DNA from: Ryuthela nishihirai
Taxonomy: Eukaryota > Arthropoda > Arachnida > Araneae > Heptathelidae
NCBI GenBank assembly: GCA_038380435.1
Contig: JAWZYU010000001.1
Span: 10,024,001 to 10,088,000, forward strand
DNA length: 64,000 nt
Direction of reading: 5' to 3'
Under the pieces are notes generated by a model. The model did not search any database. It was not told the DNA's origin and saw only the letters and a program-made list of their open reading frames with translations. Position 1 is the stretch's first letter. Each line of letters opens with the position of its first letter. The position numbers and the translations under genes were made by a program. Below, in pieces: positions 56,760 through 64,000 of the stretch.

Positions 56760-56939
56760 TATTTATTTTATTTAAAGTGTTAAAATGATTTAAATATTTT
56801 TCTGCTTTTATACCAGTCGGGTACCCAGAAATTTCAAATGGGGGGAAGGAGGAGTTTGATAGTTCGAGCCTCATGTTTTTCGAAAAAAAACAATCTAATA
56901 TCTAGAGAAGTCACGTGAATATCCGTTAGAATTCGTTTT
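56760..56939. other. Short unique stretch upstream of the MAT promoter
   Basis: Contains ggtacccagaaatttcaaat followed by a G-rich block, reminiscent of the end of the MITE at 45.7 kb. No gene. Confidence 0.3.
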
Positions 56940-57137
56940 TAAAATTGCTCGTGAGGCTAAAGAGCTGCTCTTGGAGTGGATGTCGTCCAAAGAGCAAATC
57001 TTATTTACTGGCGAGGCGACGAAAGACGCGCGTCAGCGCAAAGATAAGAAAGCTTTGCTCACGTGAAGGCCAAGATAAAGGCATCGGCGAGAGTCGAGTC
57101 TTTCTCTTTGAGTCCGATCACCCACAACGACCGACCG
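56940..57137 (+). promoter_or_regulatory. Promoter and 5'UTR of the SAM synthetase gene
   Basis: CpG content rises sharply here (gcgaggcgacgaaagacgcg). A palindromic E-box cacgtg is present at about 57060, and a weak TATA-like agataaag near 57072. Position and composition mark a promoter-leader region; the transcription start is not determined. Confidence 0.5.
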
Positions 57138-57297
57138 ATGGCTACCTTGGGCGCTCGCATTCCCTCCGACACAGACCTCGCCAACGGACCTCTCAGCAAC
57201 GGACCACGACTCCGACACCCCGATGGCTACAGAGAGCATCACGGCTTCGGAGAGACTTTCCTCTTCACTTCTGAGTCCGTAGGAGAAGGTCATCCAG
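57138..57297 (+). CDS. MAT2A: S-adenosylmethionine synthetase, first coding exon
   Basis: ATG at 57138 (context accgATGG) opens 53 codons plus one base, ending in GETFLFTSESVGEGHP and G|gtaagc, a consensus donor in phase 1. The FLFTSESVGEGHPD sequence opens the N-terminal domain of methionine adenosyltransferase, which makes S-adenosylmethionine from methionine and ATP; the His of GEGHPD lies in the ATP-binding site. The split G would begin the Asp codon of GEGHPD. The first 38 or so residues (MATLGARIPSDTDLANGPLS...) form the variable leader, longer than the vertebrate one. Exon 2 (expected DKICDQISDA) is not found up to 64000, so intron 1 exceeds 6.7 kb and holds SINE-2, LINE-D, minisatellite and SINE-1 copies. 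The symbol is by similarity to the animal MAT1A/MAT2A family. Confidence 0.88.
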
Positions 57298-57698
57298 GTA
57301 AGCGTTCTCTCTCTCTTCGCCGTCGCAGTAGTCGTCTTATATCTGCGACGCTTTCTCCGCTTCAAGAAGGCCAATGAGAATAAATACAGCGCACTGCTCC
57401 AAAGTGTTGATCCTGTATGACCGCACTGCAATTGCAGGAGAGATAAACAATAATAGAAAATAATACGAGTAAACAATAGGAGACAAAATTAGTAGTAAAC
57501 ATCTCTTTCGAGCAATCCTATTGATATTTTTAGTGCTCTGATTCATCTCATGAAATCAACTGACATTGCTTGCTGGCAAAATGTTTAGTTTTAGAATCAC
57601 ATTTTTTTCCTTATTAAGGCAAGCGTTGGTGTCAGTTGATAGAGGAAAGCCTCCCCCCCCCCCCAACAACGAAACTCAACCTCCCTCCAAGGATGATC
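57298..57698. other. Start of the MAT intron 1
   Basis: Begins gtaagcgttctctctctctt. No other feature except a C run at about 57650-57663; antisense frames here are not supported. Confidence 0.5.
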
Positions 57699-58064
57699 AA
57701 GGGCTGGGGTGGCTCAGTCAGTATCGCGCCAGGCTCGTAATCTGCTGTTCCCAGGTTCGAGTCCCACCTTCTCCACAAAACTCCCTGCTCTCGGTCAGTA
57801 TTGGTCATCGGTGGGCTAGGAAAGACGCCGTCCGTCGGATGGGACGTTGAGTCGTGGCCCCGTGTGCCGGAGAGCAATACCCTGTGCACGTTAAAGTACA
57901 AGTTGAATGGCATTGACGGGAGGCTACGATCTGTTTCCCAACAGCTGTTCCAGTGGGTCCCCTCCCCCAACCTTCTCTGAGCCTTCGGGGCCCTTGTGAC
58001 CTGGCCATTTAGCCCATGGTGTGCAAAAAAGAAACTGCTTCTCAGAGGTAAAACAGCCCAACCG
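57699..58064 (+). repeat. SINE-2 copy in the MAT intron, same strand as the gene
   Basis: Plus-strand and complete: head ggctggggtggctcagtcag tatcgcgccaggctcgtaat with B box ggttcgagtccc, 3' end aaaacagcccaacc. Ten-base target-site duplication aaggatgatc at 57689-57698 and 58065-58074. The body is slightly shortened after the head. Confidence 0.95.
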
Positions 58065-58074
58065 AAGGATGATC

Positions 58075-58427
58075 GTATAGTGACCAGTTAATCCGACTCC
58101 CTGATAACAAAAAAAAAAACAAATTCTGAGATGAAACTGACAACCAAGCGATCCTGCTTTTCCCCTTGCAGATGTACGTGATTGCTTCACTCTACGTGAA
58201 ATCTACAAGATGAAAAAAGATGAAAAAATATAAAGGAGGACAGACTACAACATGATTTTAACGAGTTTTCATGTACGAGATTAAACTCAGTTTTTACAGG
58301 AAAAGCCCAAATATTTTTCGCTCATCAGATATAACTAATAGCAGCAGTTCATTCCGACCATCCATTGCCAGTGGAGGATCTCCTCGAAGCAATGTTGACG
58401 TCATATTTGAGAGTTTTCACGGGACAC
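58075..58427. other. No feature seen
   Basis: Intronic AT-rich DNA. Confidence 0.3.
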
Positions 58428-59244
58428 AGCGAAATTCATTGCGAGGATTTTGGACTTAAGTGGTCTGGAGATACGAAAATTTCTGATTTAAATTATTCTG
58501 ATGATTTAGCCCTTTTGGCAAAAGATGTTAATGAGATGAACTCTTTCATTCGAGCTGTTGATGAGACAGAGAGAAAACTAAAGTGATGAAAATTGGTCAG
58601 GCAGGCTGTGATTCAGTTACTCTGATAGTTGCAGTCTTGAGCAGGTATCACAGTTTAATTATCTTGGGAGCTATGTAACAGATAATGGTGATGTGCAGCA
58701 TGAGATTAACAGACGAATAGGGAATGTTGTCGCGACTTTTAAGAATCTACGGAGAGTGTGGAGAAATAGGCGTATACACCTAAAGACTGAAATTAGACTG
58801 TACATATAATAGTTTGGTTCTTTCTAGGGTTAGCTGTGGTAGTGAAACTTGGGCACTTTGTAAACATGATAACAGGAAACTTGATTCTTTTGATTCTAGA
58901 TGCTTATGCAGTATCTCGTGCATTAGATGGTTCAACTTTGCAGGTAGTAACGAGGCTAGGCAAAGGAGTCGGCAACCTTCTTTAAGCAGCATATTGCGCA
59001 GAAAGAGACTCCGTTGTTTTGGCCATGTTGCCCATTTCGCACACTTATAGATTAGCGAATAAAGTTATGAACAGTGTGCCTAAATGACTCAGGAAGAAGG
59101 CAATGCCTAGGATGCGGTGGGTTGACAATGTCAAACAGGTCCTTGTTAGGTGGCCAGATGCAGCAGATATAGCTCAGGACAGATATATTTAGAGAACTAA
59201 ATTGCATGGCTGATGGACCTCCACATCCCATGGCTGCTTGAGGG

Positions 59245-59306
<62 letters not shown>
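58428..59306 (+). pseudogene. RTE-like LINE, 3'-end fragment D
   Basis: Aligns with copy B from the segment just before motif C to the end: DFGLKWSGDTKISDLNYSDD (the catalytic YADD has become YSDD), DVNEMNSFIRAVDET, SRVSCGSETWALCKHDNRKL and LRCFGHVA, with several deletions and frame changes. It ends in about 20 GAT repeats (59243-59306), the family's microsatellite tail. More diverged than copies A-C. Confidence 0.88.
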
Positions 59307-59308
<2 letters not shown>

Positions 59309-60436
59309 AAGCAAACACTGTTCATCTTTGCTTACCGATGTGCTAGAATAAAGTTTTCACCACAATAATTTTATGTTTGTTTTTCAATGTTCCCCTCAAT
59401 CAGAATAACTATATATATATTTCGACTTCTGAATTTTTGAGGCCTCTTAAGTTCGAATGGTTTAATTTTTTTATTATTCTGATGCGACTGTATATTATTC
59501 TGATACGACTGTGTATGACTTAGCTTAGGGTCTCAGAAATCCTCAAAGTCTGGCCTTGGCTATCGCTCGTCCAGTGAGTGGATTGCGACTCTGGTCTTGC
59601 TGCTGTAAGGTGCAGTTCATCAGCATGGAGTGTCATTAACGATGCATCAGTTGGGGCGGGGAAGCGCGGCGTGTTCAGGGACACTTATCAGATAAAGAAT
59701 CGACCTACAGGACACTTTCCGTTAACGCTAGGGCAGACCCCTTTCATTCCCAAGAGATGACGACTTTTCATCAACAGATCTTATCGTAGAACTTGATACT
59801 TTTGGGACGACAGAAGATCGTGCCCCAACGCAACCATCTGTCAGCCAAGTTACTGATAAGGCTGCCCAGAGTCTCCTTTTATCAGTAAGGGGTCTGTCAA
59901 GAGCTCTCTCATCTTCCCTGACACTCGCCAGCTCCCCCTTCCCCCTCCGCTTTTGGTTGATAACATTCGATGACGAAATAGGAAGAAGCATGAAGAAAAG
60001 GAAAGGAAGTGTGACCTTACCATTTTTGGACAGTTCTTTCTCTACTCCAGTCGTCAGCCAAGTGGTTAGTTAATTTGCCTGAAGATTCCACTCACAAGAT
60101 ATCATTAAACCATCCGTCTCCTGGAGAGTAGAAGATGCGTGGAATATTTCCCATTTCGCACACTCCAAAATTGCCGAAGAAGTGCCTCCAAGTATCACTA
60201 GTGTTTGAAGTCCAAGAGGAATCTTTCGCTGTGATCAACCCTACTGAAAGTGCAGTGAATCGGTAAGGGCCCATTTTTTTTTCTCTCATACCTTGTTCAC
60301 TCTCTTTTAATCTATAGAAATAGCGTAGTATTTTAGAAATAAGGTTCAGTTCGGAGAATAGTAGGATTTTTGTAGATTTTGCGTTGAGTTAGGGACATTT
60401 CCAGATCAGTTAAGAATTAATTTAAATGTGCTTTGC
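59307..60436. other. No gene recognised; small dispersed repeat
   Basis: At about 59473-59515 the phrase attctgatgcgactgtatat and its near-duplicate attctgatacgactgtgtat match an arm of the inverted repeat at 18.9 kb. Minus-strand frames at 59.7-60.3 kb are not recognised. Confidence 0.35.
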
Positions 60437-60540
60437 AAGCAGAAATAAAATGAATAAGTTCTAGTCTGCTGCTCGATTTGACCTTTCATTGACAAAGTCA
60501 AGCAATTGGCCTTGCCAGTTAGGTCAATCCTTATGGTAAC
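60437..60540 (+). repeat. Dispersed repeat, copy 1 of 2
   Basis: Shares gaataagttctagtctgctg ctcgatttgacctttcattg acaaagtcaagca and gttaggtcaatccttatg with 63488-63590 in the same orientation, at about 90 percent identity by eye over about 100 bp. Unclassified. Confidence 0.8.
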
Positions 60541-60572
60541 AATATTTAGAGTTGCTTTCAATTAGGAGTATA

Positions 60573-60994
60573 CACCGAGAGAAAAGAGAGATTGAAGGAG
60601 AGCCACCGAGAGAAAAGAGAGATTGAAGGAGAGCCACCGAGAGAAAAGAGAGATTGAAGGAGAGCCACCTAGAGAAAAGAGAGATTGAAGGAGAGCCACC
60701 GAGAGAAAAGAGAGATTGAAGGAGAGCCACCGAGAGAAAAGAGAGATTGAAGGAGAGCCACCGAGAGAAAAGAGAGATTGAAGGAGAGCCACCGAGAGAA
60801 AAGAGAGATTGAAGGAGAGCCACCGAGAGAAAAGAGAGATTGAAGGAGAGCCACCGAGAGAAAAGAGAGATTGAAGGAGAGTCACCGAGAGAAAAGAGGG
60901 ATTGAAGGAGAGCCACCGAGAGAAAAGAGAGATTGAAGGAGAGCCACCGAGAGAAAAGAGAAATTGAAGGAGAGCCACCGAGAGAAAAGAGGGA
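60573..60994. repeat. Minisatellite, 31-bp unit, about 13-14 copies
   Basis: The unit caccgagagaaaagagagat plus tgaaggagagc is almost identical between copies. Two long minus-strand frames (60524-61015 and 60562-60978) exist only because a 31-bp unit without stops cycles through all three frames every 93 bp; they share a 31-residue period and are not genes. Confidence 0.95.
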
Positions 60995-61257
60995 TTTGGT
61001 GGATGTCTCTGTCATATGCGAAAGATAGTGAATAGTCAGCTTTTGCTACTCTCTGTTAGCAGACCAACTTGTGTCTAATTGACTCTCCTTCGTGTGGAAA
61101 TTCTTATTATTATCAATCAGATTGGGCACATGGTTTAGGTTCCTTAAGTGCCACTTTTCATTCAATTATTTTGATTTTAACGTTGGTGTTCAGGTTACTC
61201 GTGGGATATAATTGTGTGCGGCAAGGGATATTCTTTAGTCACAGTTACCTCAGCAGG
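60995..61257. other. No feature seen
   Basis: Unique sequence. Confidence 0.3.
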
Positions 61258-61434
61258 TCCTATATGGTAAACATAAATTGTTGGCATACCATATAGGATT
61301 CATCATCGATCACACCTCAGCCAACCACATTAGACCATTGCAAATCATCATCGATCACACCTCAGCCAACAGAACGTTAAGTATCCCAACCTCTGGGTGT
61401 TTTGGCACTAGGTCTAATGTGGGAAAGTGATCAG
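61258..61434. repeat. Cluster of inverted and direct repeats
   Basis: Hairpin tcctatatggta (61258-61269) with taccatatagga (61287-61298). Direct repeat catcatcgatcacacctcag ccaac at about 61302 and 61346. Inverted pair ccacattagacc (about 61326) and ggtctaatgtgg (about 61411). It looks like a small non-autonomous element or its scar; boundaries unresolved. Confidence 0.6.
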
Positions 61435-61444
61435 GCGTGATCGA

Positions 61445-61797
61445 GTTGGGTTGTTTTACCTCTGAGCGGCACTTTTTTGCACACCATGGGCTAAATGGCC
61501 AGGTTACATGGACCCCGAAGGCTCAGAGAAGGTTGGGGGAGGGGACCCACTGTAACAGCTGTTAGGAAACAGATGGTAGCCTCCCGTCAAGGCCACCCAG
61601 CGTGTTCTTTAACGTGCTCAGGGTATGGCTTCTCCCGCACACGGAGCCACGGCTTAACGTCCCACCCAACGGACGTCGGCCTTTCCAAGCCCATCGGTGT
61701 CCCCTACTGACCGTGGGCAGAGCGGGAATTTTGCGGAGATAAATCTCAACGCTGACCAAGCTGGGATTCGAACCTGGGAACTACAGATTACGAGCAA
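61445..61797 (-). repeat. SINE-2 copy, 5'-truncated, with target-site duplication
   Basis: Minus-strand, from gttgggttgttttacctctg to the middle of the tRNA head (ctacagattacgag). Flanked by gcgtgatcga (61435-61444) and gcctgatcga (61798-61807), a 10-bp duplication with one difference. Confidence 0.92.
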
Positions 61798-62039
61798 GCC
61801 TGATCGAATGACTCCGGTATTTCCTTCAAATATTGATTTGTTATTTTTCTCCAACCTCCAACTATTTTTGCATCCCTCCCCCCTGTAAAACTTTCTGCTG
61901 GTGCCCAAGGATAGAATCCACTCTTTTGCGTCATTTTAAAGTTATTTGTGTTTGTGAAAGATTAAAACGATTACCAACTCTCAAAGTTCCTTTTTGTCTT
62001 CAAGAGACTTCAATGTGGGCTCTGACCCACAGCAGGCTG
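61798..62039. other. No gene recognised
   Basis: AT-rich unique sequence. Confidence 0.3.
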
Positions 62040-62140
62040 GAGGCTTTGCGAGATAAATCTCTCTACTGGCCCTGGTGGTACTCGAACCTGGGAACTCCAG
62101 ATTATGAGCCTGGTGCTCTACCGACTAAGCCAACGTGGCA
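62040..62140 (-). repeat. Diverged SINE-2 head
   Basis: The complement reads gttggcttagtcggtagagc accaggctcataatctggag and B box ggttcgagtacc, followed by a shortened body (agagatttatctcgc). Here the anticodon-loop position reads cat as in elongator tRNA-Met, whereas other copies read cgt, so this may be close to the ancestral head. Confidence 0.7.
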
Positions 62141-62457
62141 TCCATATCTTGTGTAACATTTGCGAAAGTTGCGCTAGTTCTTTCCTTTAAATTACGAATT
62201 TTTTGGATAAGAATCATGTTTTTTTTATGTCTCCCCCCTCCAAAGAAAAAAAAAAGTTCAAGGGGTATCATATCGGGACGTTTGGGGGCAGCAAGATCGG
62301 CCCACCACTACAATCCATCGATTTAGAAATCTGGCATTGAAGACATTGCGTGTGATATTAATTCGACGCTTTCATAATAACGAAAGTTTAAGAGTTTCTG
62401 GACATTTTGGACATACTTCTGTTATTTAATTATTTAACAAAATATAACACTTTTTTA
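62141..62457 (-). pseudogene. DDE transposase fragment, same type as at 55.7 kb
   Basis: At about 62235-62372 the minus strand shows, across frames, FLNRWI, a glycine-rich step and KRPDMIPLELFF followed by FLW, matching the NRWIGRGGP...SPDLTPLDFFLWG block. Heavily damaged. The flanks within this interval hold nothing recognised. Confidence 0.5.
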
Positions 62458-62650
62458 GCCGTCCTTGTGGCCGAATGGTCAGCGCGCTTGGCTACTGATC
62501 TACGGGACCTAGGTTCGAGCCCCGGGTAAGGCATAGACGTGTGTGTCGTTTTTCTGCTGAGATCCTGCCATCCTCTCAGACCTTCTACTTTGGCATATAA
62601 ATCTGACAGGCTCCTGTCAGACCTCTGTGGCAAGCAGCTGCTTGAGGGGG
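62458..62650 (+). repeat. SINE-1 copy, well preserved
   Basis: The head gccgtccttgtggccgaatg gtcagcgcgcttggctactg has an A box, and aggttcgagccccgg a B box. Body tgtgtcgtttttctgctgag; tail gtggcaagcagctgcttgag. The longest open head of the family in this window. Confidence 0.92.
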
Positions 62651-63487
62651 TATTTATTATTATTTTTTTTATAACACTTTAAAAGATTAGTTTTTGCATC
62701 CCTCTCCCCTGGCCTGTATTTTTAAAAACGTTTTAGTGCATTTTATAAAAGGTTGTTCTTTTTAATTCAGTTGATAAATTCAAGGTATTTTCAATAAGAA
62801 ATTTATTTTAAAGTTTTCTCACAGATGCATTATTTTAAGAATTTATTTTTCAGAATGAATTGGTTTATCTTCTGGTCGACCCATTGCGAAACCATCTTTT
62901 GATAGCGATCAAATTCTTTCTTTACTGATTAGAATTTCTTTTTAAAACACAATCAGGAAAGAACACTTTTAAATAAGAGTTATTAATTTTAGCACTCCTT
63001 GGGTTTAGTTTCATTCAGCTCTGGACCGCAGCGAAGAGCCAAAGAGATGCATCCATTAGCCTAGAGAAGCCATTCAGATTGGAATGGTCATATTGAGAGT
63101 AGATAAAAAGTCCATGATGAATGAAAGTGCAAAATAAAATTTACAAGAAAAATTGATTTAAGAAGAAATCAGTTCCATATCTGTCTGTCCTTTTTGGGAA
63201 AAGGATTTTTGGAAATTAATAATTATTTCAATTTCTTCTATAAGCAATTCCTTCCAAGAAGAAATGGACTTCACATCTCCTAATTTTTCCTTTTGGGGAA
63301 GATGTTGACGATTAAAATGACGTCCTTCGAGCTGAATTTTTTTTTCATATTAATCAGTAAACAAGACAAGCTGGGAGAAAATGAAAAGTGTTTAAAAAGA
63401 ATTGGGGGGAAGAAATCGTTCTTAATTTTGCTTTTCTCCCCTTCCTATGGACAAAACCCTTTGTAAAGTTAAGAGAGAAACTCGTTA
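62651..63487. other. No gene recognised
   Basis: AT-rich intronic DNA without ORFs or repeats that I can support. Confidence 0.3.
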
Positions 63488-63590
63488 AGTTAAAATAAAA
63501 TTAATAAGTTCTAGTCTGCTGCTCGATTTGACCTTTCGTTGACAAAGTCAAGCACTTGGCCTGGCCAATTAGGTCAATCCTTATGATGAC
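63488..63590 (+). repeat. Dispersed repeat, copy 2 of 2
   Basis: See the copy at 60437-60540; both read ttctagtctgctgctcgatt then tgacctttc. They are separated by about 3 kb in direct orientation. Confidence 0.8.
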
Positions 63591-64000
63591 GTCATCGAGT
63601 CCCTTTCTGTTTATAGGAAAGGGAACGCGAGAGAGCCATAAACAAATTCAAGTTTTAAGAAGTGTACCGAAGACTGTTCCTTTGTGTAGAGAGCAGGTTT
63701 CTCAGTTGAATCTCGGATCCGAAATTCAAGGCTTTGAGTGAAAGACTCTCACAAATGTTGATCAACTGTTTCAAGTGCCAGAGTCAAACCTCTCAAGATG
63801 AAGAGATCTTTCGATAAGACAAGAGAATCTTCTGTCTGCAATTTGTGCCTCGTCAGCAGACATGTTTACCAGTTGCCATAAGAGCAGATCACTCGCTTCC
63901 GCAAAAATCGAATCGTTAGGTTAAAGTCAAAGTTCAAAAACGGCTCTCAGAGGCTACTCACTGAGATTTTTCAAATGCGCCAGAACATGGAATTTTCTTT
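63591..64000. other. No gene recognised
   Basis: The frame at 63556-63741 opens without homology. Nothing else supported up to the window end. Confidence 0.3.

Noticed and set aside
57033..57476. 147-codon minus-strand ORF over the MAT exon
   Set aside because: Antisense of a recognised exon; the plus frame has family motifs and a donor site.
59052..59318. Polyhistidine protein on the minus strand
   Set aside because: Translation of the (GAT)n tail of LINE fragment D; no gene.
60524..61015. 163- and 138-residue minus-strand ORFs with a repeated SLFSLGGSPSI-type peptide
   Set aside because: They arise from the 31-bp minisatellite, which lacks stops in the relevant frames; two frames give the same repeated peptide, as expected for a period not divisible by three.

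Overview
This is a eukaryotic nuclear window, most likely from an arthropod and possibly a chelicerate. The signs are an intron-split gene, tRNA-derived SINEs, non-LTR retrotransposons, Tc1-like and hAT DNA transposons, many minisatellites, and no operons, prokaryotic genes or intact tRNA/rRNA genes. The arthropod call is an inference from one host exon and the transposon types; nothing here fixes the species.

The only host gene recognised with good confidence is the first coding exon of an S-adenosylmethionine synthetase (MAT2A-like) at 57138-57297 (+). It has a clean splice donor. No second exon is seen in the 6.7 kb that follow, so intron 1 is long and full of repeats. A second, weaker host candidate is a 13-codon first exon on the minus strand at 5936-5974, with a TATA-like box about 115 nt upstream and a consensus donor. 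A few further ORFs could be exons of unrecognised genes (26.2, 27.7, 30.6-31.0, 42.8-43.1, 46.1 and 48.1 kb), all at low confidence.

The rest is mostly mobile DNA. From left to right: a decayed copy of a multicopy arthropod ORF family (1-1392, -) with a second N-terminal fragment at 1.7-1.83 kb; a Ty3/gypsy RNase H remnant (3.3-3.64 kb, -); an RTE-like LINE copy A (8.5-11.7 kb, -); a tandem-repeat block (12.2-13.6 kb); LINE copy C, split by a SINE (16.56-18.66 kb, +); LINE copy B, full length with one frameshift (19.0-22.2 kb, +); a 1.86 kb minisatellite of 26-bp units (23.84-25.70 kb); a Tc1-like pseudogene (31.7-32.7 kb, -) and a second Tc1-like fragment (34.2-34.56 kb, +); a second LINE clade with YADD (37.3-39.3 kb, +); a hairpin element (39.9-40.16 kb); a Tc1-like element with both inverted repeats (44.09-45.31 kb); a 365-bp MITE-like element (45.71-46.07 kb); and a large foldback element (49.17-54.61 kb). 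The foldback carries a SINE in its left arm and a hAT transposon in its right arm, each with target-site duplications. Then come the MAT exon, a SINE, LINE fragment D (58.4-59.3 kb), a 31-bp minisatellite (60.57-60.99 kb) and more SINEs.

Three tRNA-derived SINE families were built by comparing copies within the window. SINE-1 is about 190 bp with the tail motif gtggcaagcagctgcttgag. SINE-2 is about 375 bp with an elongator-Met-like tRNA head and clear 7-12 bp target-site duplications. SINE-3 has a tRNA head followed by a short conserved body. No cooperating gene system, operon or CRISPR array is present. The most unusual structure is the foldback element with one arm expanded by tandem repeats and two later insertions that can be ordered.
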